In this document: positions 22,501 to 31,554 of the stretch, piece by piece
Layout: every line of letters starts with the position of its first letter
How positions within the stretch are numbered: position 1 is the stretch's first letter
NCBI GenBank assembly: GCA_030068145.1
Contig: JAPJBO010000081.1
Span: 62,001 to 126,000 of the forward strand
DNA from: Diplonema papillatum
Lineage: Eukaryota; Euglenozoa; Diplonemea; Diplonemida; Diplonemidae
Direction: 5' to 3'
Length of the DNA: 64,000 nucleotides
Notes under the pieces: generated by a model
Databases searched by the model: none
The model's input: only the letters and a program-made list of their open reading frames with translations
Told to the model about the DNA's origin: nothing
Program-made: the position numbers and the translations under genes

Positions 22501-25500
22501 GGCGATGTTGAAAACATACGAAATCCAAAGACGTTCCCACAATCCCCCTTTCCTTTGCGTGCTCAAGTAAAGCCTGCTGCACGGGAGCCAATCCAGACTG
22601 GTGATGCGGAGAAAACAGAAGACTTTTCTCCCGAGAAAGCTTTAGCTCTGAAGAAGCAGGTGCTCATTCATCTACTCGTCTTCACTTTACTGTACCCTTT
22701 GTCCTGCGATTATCTCCGGTCTCTGTGTCGCTGCAGAAAATGATGGCCCATTGTAGTTGTGTTGTTCCTCCTCCTCTAGCTCCCCAACCTTCCGAAAAAA
22801 ACATACGCCGGGAGGAGTGACGCGTAGTTTGGAAGGAAGGTTGTTGAAACGCTTCACGCGGAGACAGGGTTAACTATCCTGCAAAGCTGCACCTTCTTCA
22901 TGTGGTAGGGTGTCTCGTGGATGTGCATGAGAAAATACTCGTATACGCCGGTTGCCGATCACAAAGAGAGGGGAGTGTGTACACCTGCAAGATGCACAAG
23001 TAGAATCGGGATTATTGACGCGGCCAGTCACCGCAGGCTTGCTGCACATGGCCGTTTGTTTCCTCCGGCTCTCATGCGCATTCTCCGCACAGGTTCTTCT
23101 GAGGTTCGACGACCAGTGCCGACCGTCGATCAATCCGTGCAATTTAGCGGAGACGATGAATACGATCAGCCGCTCTACGACAATTTGCGCGCGTTCTGCA
23201 ACGCACTGAAGCAAACCGTGCTGCGCACGGAGCAAGCGACGCCGCTGTACTCGACGCTCGTCTTCAACAACCCGTTGGAATCCGCCAAGTGGGCGACCGA
23301 CAAAATGCGCAACATTGTGCAGAAGTACTTGCACGAAGACGAGGTGGGGCCGGATCCCGCCGCCCTGCTTGCGAAGGTCGCCCCGGACCAAGCTGTCTCG
23401 GTATACCCTTTTTTTTTGCATCCTCACACTTCCCAAATTCCTGTACTTGCACTCCAGCCCAGCAGGGCACCCAAAGCAGAGAACCGCCAAGGAGATTAAT
23501 ACGGGCCACCTTTCAGATTGCGGTGGGGTGAGCCCGAGCCGAGTAGAGTCGCGAAAGCGACTCTCTCGCTCTGTCAAGCTCGTGGCAAGTCGCGTTGGTC
23601 GGCCGCGCAGTCGCGAGAAATCCTCCATCCCGGCGGCGGCACCTTTAAATTTTTGTATAAGCACCTGCTTTGTAGGAAATACTTGAGGAGGCTGCCAGTT
23701 GCAAAAGATCAAAGGAGGTAAATGTGCTGTAGCCCACACGAAACACAGGTGAATCTGGGTTTAGTGGCCGGCGTAAGCGTTCAACAAGACCCATTTTGTA
23801 GTTGTATTGTTTCTCCCCCTCTAGCCTCCTTCGAAGTAAGCACAAGGCAGCCCCTCGAGTATTTTGCCATTTTAGTCAAACTGGGTGCACAAGCGTGTTC
23901 TGGCCGAGAACACGCTTGTGCAACCACAATTTGGACGGAGACATCAAAGCTCTGTCACTTTACGAGCGGCACACGCGTGTTCTCGGCCGGAACACGCTTG
24001 TGCATCGAGTGTTCTGCCGGTTCGCGAGCGTGCATCGTGTGCAGGTTTGCAAGCAGCTCAGATCTGACTGCTGCGAAAAAAATCGGATTTTTTGAAAATA
24101 ATTGAAGAGAGCCTGCAGCGTTACAAGGCGGCGATCCCGAGCTCACCCGCCGGCCAGAGCGCCCGCTGCAGCGCCAACTCCGGCGCCACAACCTCCGGAG
24201 CGACTTACGCCCGCTAGCAGCACGAAGAGAAGTGAGGAGACCGGAAACTCCGCGGAGAGATGGCCCCTGCACTCTAGCTCGTCTCTCTCTCTCTCTCAAG
24301 CTCGTGGCAAGTCGAGTTTTCAGTGCGTGCGCCCCACCGGAGAAAGGGTCCATCGCACTTGGCGCGACTGTGCGACGAGATCAGAATCGTCATGGCAACA
24401 TGGTGCGGGGCGATCTCCCAGGACGCGTTCAACGCCCTAGGCGGCTCGCGCAAGACATTAAAAGTGGCCGGCACCTCGGTGCGCTCGACATCCTTATGGC
24501 TGTGATGAGAACGCGAAGCCGCCGAAAATTTTTGTTCGGGATTTTCGATTTCCTTCATGACCATGTTTTGAATCCTCGGTTTCCAATCTGTTTGAAAGTC
24601 GTTTCCTCATTCCATTCCGAATTGAAATCTTGGGTAATGATCCTGCTGCAGGTTCACCTACAGCAACCTTGTTACGACTTTTGCTTCCTCTAGCTGAGAA
24701 ACATTGCTTGGATTCGGGCGCTGAACTTGTTGCCAAGAACGAGCTCTCCCAAGCTCTGCCAGTTCTATGTAGTTTCGCATCCACCCTCACACTATCAGCC
24801 GCACGACGGAAGCTTCGCGATCACGAAGAAAATGCTGTCCGAAACGCTGGAGGACGTCGTTGTGACGCTGACGGAAATCTGCACGCGCCTCAAGTCCCAC
24901 GTCGCCAGCGCCGCGTTCAAAGAAGAAAAAGCTCGTGTGATGTCGGGTATGTCGTGTACCTCATGTCTGTCGCGTCTGTGTTCCGGCACCCGGAACCAGG
25001 AACGACGGTAGCTACGTACAGTTGACGAAGTGCACGAATTCCTGGAGTAGTAAAATTGCTCTTGGAGTCCAGAACGGAGTGAATACATGCCTCCCGTCTT
25101 ACCGCCTTACCCTGCAGCTACGGTTGTGTCATGCTTTTTCTTGCTCTCACACACGGGCGATAGCACCCGTGAGTCAAACCAGTCTACAAAGTGGCGGCTT
25201 GGCGACAAGTGGCCACATCCCCGTGCGAGCGGAACAGGACTCAAACTGTGACCCAGGTGGCGACACAGCCGACCAATGACGGGTGCTTGCACCAGGAGTT
25301 TTGAACAGCTAGTCAGGCCAAGCTCATTGCACAGAGAGAGTTGCCGCATCCTCGGGTGAGATGTGTGTAAAGACAGCTGTTGCACGGGGCCCTGTGCAGC
25401 AAACACCGCAAGATGCAAAACAGAAGTCTAGGGCCGGATGGAGAAGCTGGCAACACCGCACGCTCCATCCGTCCCCCAAAAATTCCCGCTCCAACCACCC

Positions 25501-26473
25501 CTACGGAGAGGAATCACATGACCCACAAGCAGCGTGTCGGAAACTCAAAGCCGACTGGTGAAGGTGACAAGTGGGCTATACTCCGATTCAGCCGCTACCC
25601 ACTGAAAGCCCTGAACTTAAACATGCACCCACAAGCACACCCCCGACAGCTTCGAAGCAGAGCCCGACGACACCAGACCCAGCGGCGCCGGCGGCCGCGG
25701 CGCCCCTGCCGCAGCTGGCGGAGCCGGGGGAAGGCGAGGTCTGCCCGCTGTGCGGGCGGATGCCGGGAGAGCCGCTGAAGCTACCCGTGATCGGGGCCCG
25801 CGAAGTGGCCACGGCGGAGGGCGCCACGCAGACGGCGGCCGCGAGCCCGGCTGCCGGCCGGGCCGAGAAGGCGGCCAGCTTCCGCTCGTCGACGACCGCG
25901 AGCGTGGATCCCGGGCGGCTACAAGCCGTCGAGGAGGAGATGGTCGACCTCCAGGCGCAGCTGCACGACGCGGAGGTGAGGGCGGCGGACGGCCAGAACG
26001 AGGTCGCGGCTCTGCAGAAACAAGTCGAGGAGCTCGAAGCGCGGCTGGACGAGCAGCGCGAACAGTCGGCGCTCAACGAGCAGAACCTGCTCCGCGAGGC
26101 CAGCCGAGTGCTCAGGGGCATGGATTCCGGCGATCTGAACTTCGGCGAGCGGCAAGAAACCGTTCCTTTGGATAGCCTGCAGTGCACCCCTCTCGAGGCG
26201 ACGCTGCCGCTCCGCCAGCTCTTGTCCGGCTTGAGCCGGATGCGGGCCCTTTCGTCCTCGCAGGCGTCGGTCGACGGCCCCGACCACCCCACGCCGCCGC
26301 ACTCCGGGCACCACCGGCCCCGCCCCAGCGGCGACGGCGCTTCCGGCGCGCGGCAGGCGGACCCGCGCGTCCAGCTCCACGCCGGCCAGCCTCAAACCGA
26401 AGGCGTCTCGGTGGTCACCTCCCCCAGGTTTGAAACCTCTTTTTTTTGTGTTAACAATGCATTGTTGGTATAA
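19532..26473 (+). CDS. AXDND1: AXDND1-like protein, axonemal dynein light chain domain
   Basis: Seven exons join with matching phases: 19532-19853, 20133-20364, 20783-21002, 21877-22339, 23093-23400, 24799-24946 and 25650 onward (about 838 aa if read to TAA at 26473). The p28/AXDND1 signature spans exons 2-4: PKEYWVYSEAPL, then KIFPSEKPTSRVEVILLAKA, then IGFSELIRQVYMTCAERGIV and a helical EAKNAATKATNEAK stretch. Vertebrate AXDND1 has the same order (PEEF, FPSMKP, EIIRQVSVECADRG); the p28 inner-arm dynein light chain shares only the later half. Exon 7 has a CPLCG pair and a coiled coil (QAVEEEMVDLQAQLHD and on). The last 15 codons read into a 30-bp repeat, and a GTTTGA donor at 26428 could splice on to 27291. 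Expected in the flagellar axoneme. Confidence 0.85.
21420..21842 (+). repeat. 41-bp minisatellite in intron 3 of the AXDND1-like gene
   Basis: About ten units of CTCTAGACACCCTGGGCACT, CTCTACCACCCTAGATACAT, A, with scattered substitutions and one deletion. It fills the half of the intron next to the exon-4 acceptor at 21876. Confidence 0.95.
23655..23870 (+). repeat. Dispersed repeat E, copy 1
   Basis: TAAGCACCTGCTTTGTAGGA, GAGGAGGCTGCCAGTTGC, GTGCTGTAGCCCACACGAAA, ACAGGTGAATCTGG, CTCCCCCTCTAGC, and CTCGAGTATTTTGCC. Copies with the same block order occur at 45331, 61482, 62861 and 63455, with a piece at about 19888-19965. Confidence 0.85.
23890..23922. repeat. Perfect 13-bp inverted repeat (hairpin)
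   Basis: ACAAGCGTGTTCT and AGAACACGCTTGT flank a GGCCG loop. A diverged second hairpin of the same sequence follows at about 23968-24003. Both lie in intron 5 of the AXDND1-like gene. Confidence 0.8.
24225..24300 (+). repeat. Dispersed repeat N, copy 2
   Basis: GACCGGAAACTCCGCGGAGA, GATGGCCCCTGCACTCTAGC, TCGTCTCTCTCTCTCTC; matches 35590-35690 and 15622-15700. Confidence 0.65.
24649..24737 (-). rRNA. SSU (18S) rRNA 3'-end fragment with adjoining ITS1-like DNA
   Basis: Read on the minus strand: CTAGAGGAAGCAAAAGTCGT, AACAAGG, TTGCTGTAGGTGAACCTGCA, GCAGGATCATTACC. This is the universal 3' terminus of small-subunit rRNA in its euglenozoan form. Only the last 90 or so bases are convincing; the sequence before them is not recognisable rRNA, so this is a truncated, non-functional insert. 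It sits antisense in intron 5 of the AXDND1-like gene, 60 bases before exon 6. The AT-richer DNA at 24500-24648 is probably the accompanying ITS1. Confidence 0.85.
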
Positions 26474-26507
26474 AAAAGTGTTAACAATGCATTGTTGGTA
26501 CAAAAGA
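26448..26507 (+). repeat. 30-bp tandem duplication
   Basis: GTGTTAACAATGCATTGTTG followed by GTAYAAAAR occurs twice in tandem and contains a TTAACAATGCATTGTT palindrome. It overlaps the in-frame tail of AXDND1-like exon 7. Confidence 0.85.
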
Positions 26508-27290
26508 TTAGTAGTTGGCAGCGTACTAAAAGCAACTCACCAAATCAGGTGAAAAGTGCGCACAAACAAACGGAAGCGCCATACTATTTTTTTTGCGTTA
26601 ACAACGTACTACATGAAACTTACCAAAGCAGGTGTGTTCCGCTAGTGCGCTCGTTTTGTTTGTGGCGTAGTGTGTAAACCCTGTTTTGTGTGATTTAACA
26701 CAGCACGCTGCCATCCGACACTTTTTGATATGGACAAGCAAGCTTGTTGCCATAAAACAAGAGGAAACGCAAGATGCCCGCACCCACCAAGGAGGATCTG
26801 GACGAAACGAAGTTCCCGTCTCTCGTTTGGCACGCAGAGCTTTTGACCTCTTAGAGAACTATCTGTCTTTGTTCCAGTTTTTTGGTAAGTCAGGAGGAGT
26901 CGGCTGGTAAGTGAGCCTGCGTGCGGCGAGGCACAACGCGCTGAGAAGCAAAACCAGCTTCGACTTTTTAAAATCATGGCAGGGGCAATGCCCGCCCAGC
27001 CAGCGCCAAGGAGCAACGTCAGCTGTGGATTTTTTAATATCGAAGAGGTGTGTAGGAATCTGCTTCGTCCAACGTCCTCACCCTCGGAATGTCTGGCGCG
27101 AATATATTTTTGCATTCCCAATATGCGAGAATGAGAAAGCTCACGGTACGGGATGCATGAACACATGCGAACCGGCCGGAAATCAGCGTTTTAGATCGTC
27201 TGTCCGAGGCTGTCGCAGCGCATTTTGCTGCCACTGGGCCGCTGCTTCCTCTGCGTCGCCTTTGCAAATAAGAATTACGCCAACACACAG
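26508..27290. other. Gap between AXDND1-like exon 7 and the next gene
   Basis: It contains repeat G and a short ATG frame at 26774 (MPAPTKEDLDETKF, stop after 26 codons). That frame could be a first exon of the following gene, but I cannot find a donor with the right phase. A strong GTAAGT donor-like site is at about 26886. Confidence 0.4.
26654..26757 (+). repeat. Dispersed repeat G, copy 1
   Basis: TGTGTAAACCCTGTTTTGTG, TGATTTAACACAGCACGCTG, CCATCCGACACTTTTTGATA. It matches 35928-36030 in inverse orientation at roughly 90% identity. Confidence 0.85.
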
Positions 27291-29121
27291 CGGGGCGAAG
27301 GAGCAACCCCCCCGGTCGCCGATCAGCGAAGCCGACTTCGCGAACTGGGAGGGATTGCAGGCGTCGGCGTTGACGCTCGACCTTGAACAGTTCAACCCGA
27401 GGCCGGCGAAGCCGAAAAGCGTGTCGACGAGCGCACTCACGCGGAGGCTGACGCGTACCGCGGAGGAGAGGATGGCCGACGCCGCCGCGCTGCGTGAGAA
27501 GCGGAAGCAGGACCGGGTGCTGGCCAAGTACGAGGAGATGACGGCGATCGCCAGCGGGACGTACCAGCCGAAAACGAAGGCGTGGGTGCTGAAGCAGGTC
27601 GCCGCGTTCTACAAGGGCAAGGCGGTCGCCGACGCGACGGTGGCCGGCAGCGCGGACGTGCCGTTGGCTGAGTTCGTCGTCGACAAGATCCGGCAGCGCC
27701 ACGGGTCGCACCGGCTCTCCGACGACCAGATCGGGACGTTCCTCGTGTCCATCACCGCGCACCGCGACGACCCGCGCGTCTCGCTCTTCGGCCGGTTCCT
27801 GTCCGGCGCCCACGCGCCCGCCGCCCTCGCCTCGTCCCTCCGCTACTCGCGCTTCATCGACGAAGCGAAAGTCGGACCCGACTACTGCAAAACACAAACA
27901 GACGACGGCCCGTATGCGCGCACTCCACCCCCTTCCCCCTTGGCCAGTCCCTCAAGGTTTCATACCACTTTGGGAGCCTTACACTCCCCTTTTTACAACT
28001 TTCTATTTTCTACTTTGCATTCCTTTCCCAGACGACGTCTTCCTCGAAAAAGACTTGATGCTAGCATCAACCATGCATGAGAGGCAGTGCTCTGCCTAAA
28101 ACATTAAACTAACATTTTCCCCCCCATTTGCTTGTGCTCACACGGGGGTGTCCAGCCTCAGAAGCTGGAGTTGAAGCTGAAGTTCGAAAAGTGGGTGGCC
28201 TCTTTGACTCCAGCTTCTGAGGCTGGACTTCACCGTGCAAGATCCCTCTTTGACTCCAGCTTCTGAGGCTGGACTTCACCGTGCAAGATCCCTCTTTGAC
28301 TCCAGCTTCTGAGGCTGGACTTCACCGTGCAAGATCCCTCTTTGACTCCAGCTTCTGAGGCTGGACTTCACCGTGCAAGATCCCTCTTTGACTCCAGCTT
28401 CTGAGGCTGGACTTCACCGTGCAAGATCCCTCTTTGCAGTACTGACGATGTTGCTACCTTGTGTGGGTTGGGGTCGGAGAATGGAGGGGAGCACGAAGTG
28501 CCCGTCCATGCGTCGGCAACCACGACAAACACATTGCGGCCACGAATGCATTTCTGTGCGGCACTTAACCTGGGACGGTGTGGGGTTGTGCATCAGAGAA
28601 CGGAGCATTGGCCAGCTGCTGCTCGAAGCACCACGCGGAAAGAAGCGACACGTGCACCCAGCCCGGGGAGTTGGCCGTCTAGTCATTCCGTGAAGGCACC
28701 ACGTTAAAACGGGTCCGTAGCACACACACACCCCCAACACAGTGAACCGGCTCGAGTGTCGCTGATGCGGTGCTTGTTCGCCGTCGGACAGTTCGAGGTG
28801 CTGCAGAGCGCGATCGACGCGATAACAGAGGAGGCCATCGCGTGCTCTGAGCCGGTGGACGACCAGACGTTCAACGAAGCGATGCTCCGCACTGGATACG
28901 CCCCGGGAGAGCTTGAGCGAGTCGAGCAGCAGTGGGGCTGCGACAAGTCGGTGAGCCGGAAGTGCATCAACAAGGCGGACTTCCTCTCGATAGTGGCCGA
29001 GTACCTCTCGCGGGCTAGTTCGCCGGCGTGCGACGCAGCGCCGCTCACCCCGAAGTCTTCCTCCGATGCTCTGATCTCGAGTCTAGATCCTGCTCCTCAA
29101 GAGCCCTCCGGTGGCGGCTAA
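27291..29121 (+). CDS. Probable flagellar protein, two exons visible (5' end unresolved)
   Basis: Exon A is 27291-27911 (CACACAG acceptor, GTATGC donor) and exon B 28743-29121 (AACACAG acceptor, stop TAA); the phase-2 junction gives Pro and keeps the frame. Exon A has a basic helix (EERMADAAALREKRKQDR) and a conserved-looking domain: VPLAEFVVDKIRQRHGSHRL, then HRDDPRVSLFGRFLSG. I recall this L-x-x-F-x-x-x-x-I-x-x-R-x-G ... HR-x-DPR-x-x-LFGRFL pattern in EF-hand-associated ciliary proteins. Exon B (FAVGQFEVLQSAIDAITEEA, then NKADFLSIVAEYL) has EF-hand-like helices without a full calcium loop. Exon A's phase also fits the possible exon-7 donor of the AXDND1-like gene, so both may be one gene. 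Confidence 0.75.
27945..28126 (+). repeat. Dispersed repeat C, copy 2
   Basis: Full-length partner of 6851-7000, with an extra pyrimidine-rich segment in the middle. It lies inside the intron 27912-28742. Confidence 0.85.
28144..28433 (+). repeat. 46-bp tandem array, five units, with an inverted leader
   Basis: The unit TCTTTGACTCCAGCTTCTGA, GGCTGGACTTCACCGTGCAA, GATCCC starts at 28201, 28247, 28293, 28339 and 28385. A CAGCCTCAGAAGCTGGAG segment at about 28155 is the inverse of each unit's core, so the transcript could form a large hairpin. It is intronic. Confidence 0.9.
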
Positions 29122-30114
29122 AAGCCTTCCTTTGCCTGCATTGCATTCTGTCCGCACCCTGGAAAGGTGCGCACACAACGAAGCAGTGCCCTGTTTTGTT
29201 GTGGACGTGAGCTGCTCTTCGCGCAGTGTGGTTTGTCAGAGCAGGTACTGCTTGCGTGCATGCACGGGAAGCCCGGCCTTCGCTTCGGTATCAGTAGTCT
29301 TTGGTGCCCGTGCGATGCCTCATCCCGTTCGTGTGCTTCCAGAAACACTCCAGTTCTGGTTTTGTTCTCAGATTGTTCCTTCGATGCCCGGCACACAGTT
29401 TTCCTGAAGTTGTACCCCCAACCCGAATACGATCTACGGGACACAACTTGAGTGCGGCGTGCCCTGTGTTTTGCGCCTGCGCTGAACACAAGCTCGAAGG
29501 GCGGTCAACCACAACGTCAACCGGCCCGAAAGCGCCACGGTCAATTCTGTTATTATGTCAGCGATACGAAGTTGGTAGCCACTTGACCCGCACAGGCAAA
29601 ACGAACTGCACTCGTGTGTGTGGCTCGAATTTCGCAAGAATGTATTCGTGCTTCCGGGTGACCTCTGCTCTGAGTTGAACGGTTTGCTCTCCTCCCTGCC
29701 GTCCGCGCTGATAAAGCGAGAGATGCTCATCGATAACACCCGTGAACATCAAACAACCCGACAAGGCATGGCGTAGAGAAGGCCAGCCCATGGTGCAGAG
29801 CGGACGAGTTTTGTGGCATGCTAGCTCCGACTTAAACGTTGCAGTCTGCGGTGCAGACCGTTTCGCTCGCTAGCGAACACCTTTTCTTCTCCTAGACGAC
29901 GCAGTGCACCCGATGCTGTCAAACAAAGGTCAACGAAAATGCGGAAAAGGCCACGAGCAGAAGCGGCCGCGAGTGCGAAAACACCGGCCTCGTTTCCTCG
30001 CCTGCTCCGCACGACCCTCCTGTCTCCCGGCACCCACCCAGCTGCTTCTGACGATCGCAAGCTACCGGCCCACCCGGCGGCCTTTCGGGCGTTCGAGCAG
30101 AGCAGCCATTCCTC

Positions 30115-30415
30115 TCCGTTGAATATTGGCTGCTGCACAACCAAGTCTGCACTCATTCGGGCATTCGATGTTTTCCATTGAATATTCGCCACTACAACCA
30201 AGGTCTTCCAAGGCCATCGAGGCTCACGCCAACGACTTTGTGACGTGGACCACGTGCTCCTACGCCTGGCTTCGTGATACCAGCACGCGGCCAACTGTGG
30301 GTAAATCGCTTGAGCATCATCCAGTATCGGGACCGGTGCATTCGGCAGGTGAGTTGATACACTCTCACTGTCAGATGTCGACTTCCATGGGCACCGTCCA
30401 GCTGTCAAGATGAAC
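30115..30415 (-). repeat. Dispersed repeat H, copy 2 (inverted, longest copy)
   Basis: The reverse complement matches 18762-18905 (GAATATTCAATGG, GTTGGCGTGAGCCTCGATGG, CACGAAGCC) at one end. At the other end it matches 32574-32650 (TTCATCTTGACAG, GGACGG, CCATGGAAGTCG, CAACTCACC), which shows the full repeat is about 300 bp. Confidence 0.75.
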
Positions 30416-31170
30416 CAACACCCTTTGTGGGGAGTATCGGGATCGATGACTATGCCGCTGCCACAAGCTGTCCGCCCCCACTACGGAGGCAGCAAACCCT
30501 AAGGGTGCGAAGCCTCCTCCGAAGAGCGGGGAAATCCATCCTACCCTCCGGCTCAGGGTCTCATCGTTTTTCGCCTGGCGACCGGACGCTATTACTGAGC
30601 CCCTAGCCCTTAGACCAAGCAGTTTCTGTCTTGCAACAATTTGCCGCCGCGCGGCAGTTTTTGCATTCCAAACACCCTCCCATGGAGCCCTCTCTAGCCC
30701 TGCAGCGCCCGCAGCCTTCTCCCGAAAAAATGGAGACTTTGCTCAGTTTTCTCAAGTGTCGTCCGTTCCGAGAAATGCGTGCAGCCGCAAGACTCTGCGC
30801 AGCAGACACGTCACGACCCGTGGTGAACTGCCGAAAGAGCGTACTTTTTACAGATACGGTAACGCTAGCAACGGTTTAACCCGAATGCCAACGGTCATCA
30901 TCATCAAATCGTACGAATATACTCCAGCTTCGACAGTGAACCAGGGGATCGTAGAATTCGCTTCCACGACCTATACACGTAGACTTGAGCTTGGGGTTAT
31001 TAAATCGAACCCTGGTGTAGAAACCTGGTTCTATGTGGGCTACAAGAAGAAGGCAAGACTGGCGATGCCGGATGAGTGCGACTTTGGCCCGCGCGACTGG
31101 TCACATTTCTATCGCTCAAGAACTGCGAACCAACTATTCCTACAGGTCAAGGGGGGTGATAGTACCCCGG

Positions 31171-31397
<227 letters not shown>

Positions 31398-31554
31398 TGG
31401 GCTAGACTCCGCTCAGGGGTTACCCATTTCTGAGATTACACACACACATACATAGAGCCGGCTCCCTTTTTGTTCGTTTTATCTTAGCGAATAAGAGCTG
31501 TAGAGAAAGCTCGAAGAAACTGTAACAAAAGAGTGAAGAAGCATTTTTGTCACA

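Noticed and set aside
28144-28433. CRISPR-like array
   Set aside because: Units are contiguous direct repeats without variable spacers, in an intron of a eukaryotic gene.
30980-31060. 2A-like ribosome-skipping peptide (KSNPGVE), as found at the start of some trypanosome LINEs
   Set aside because: The required D-x-E-x-NPGP core is not present, and the similarity is better explained as a short DNA repeat shared with 32.25 kb.
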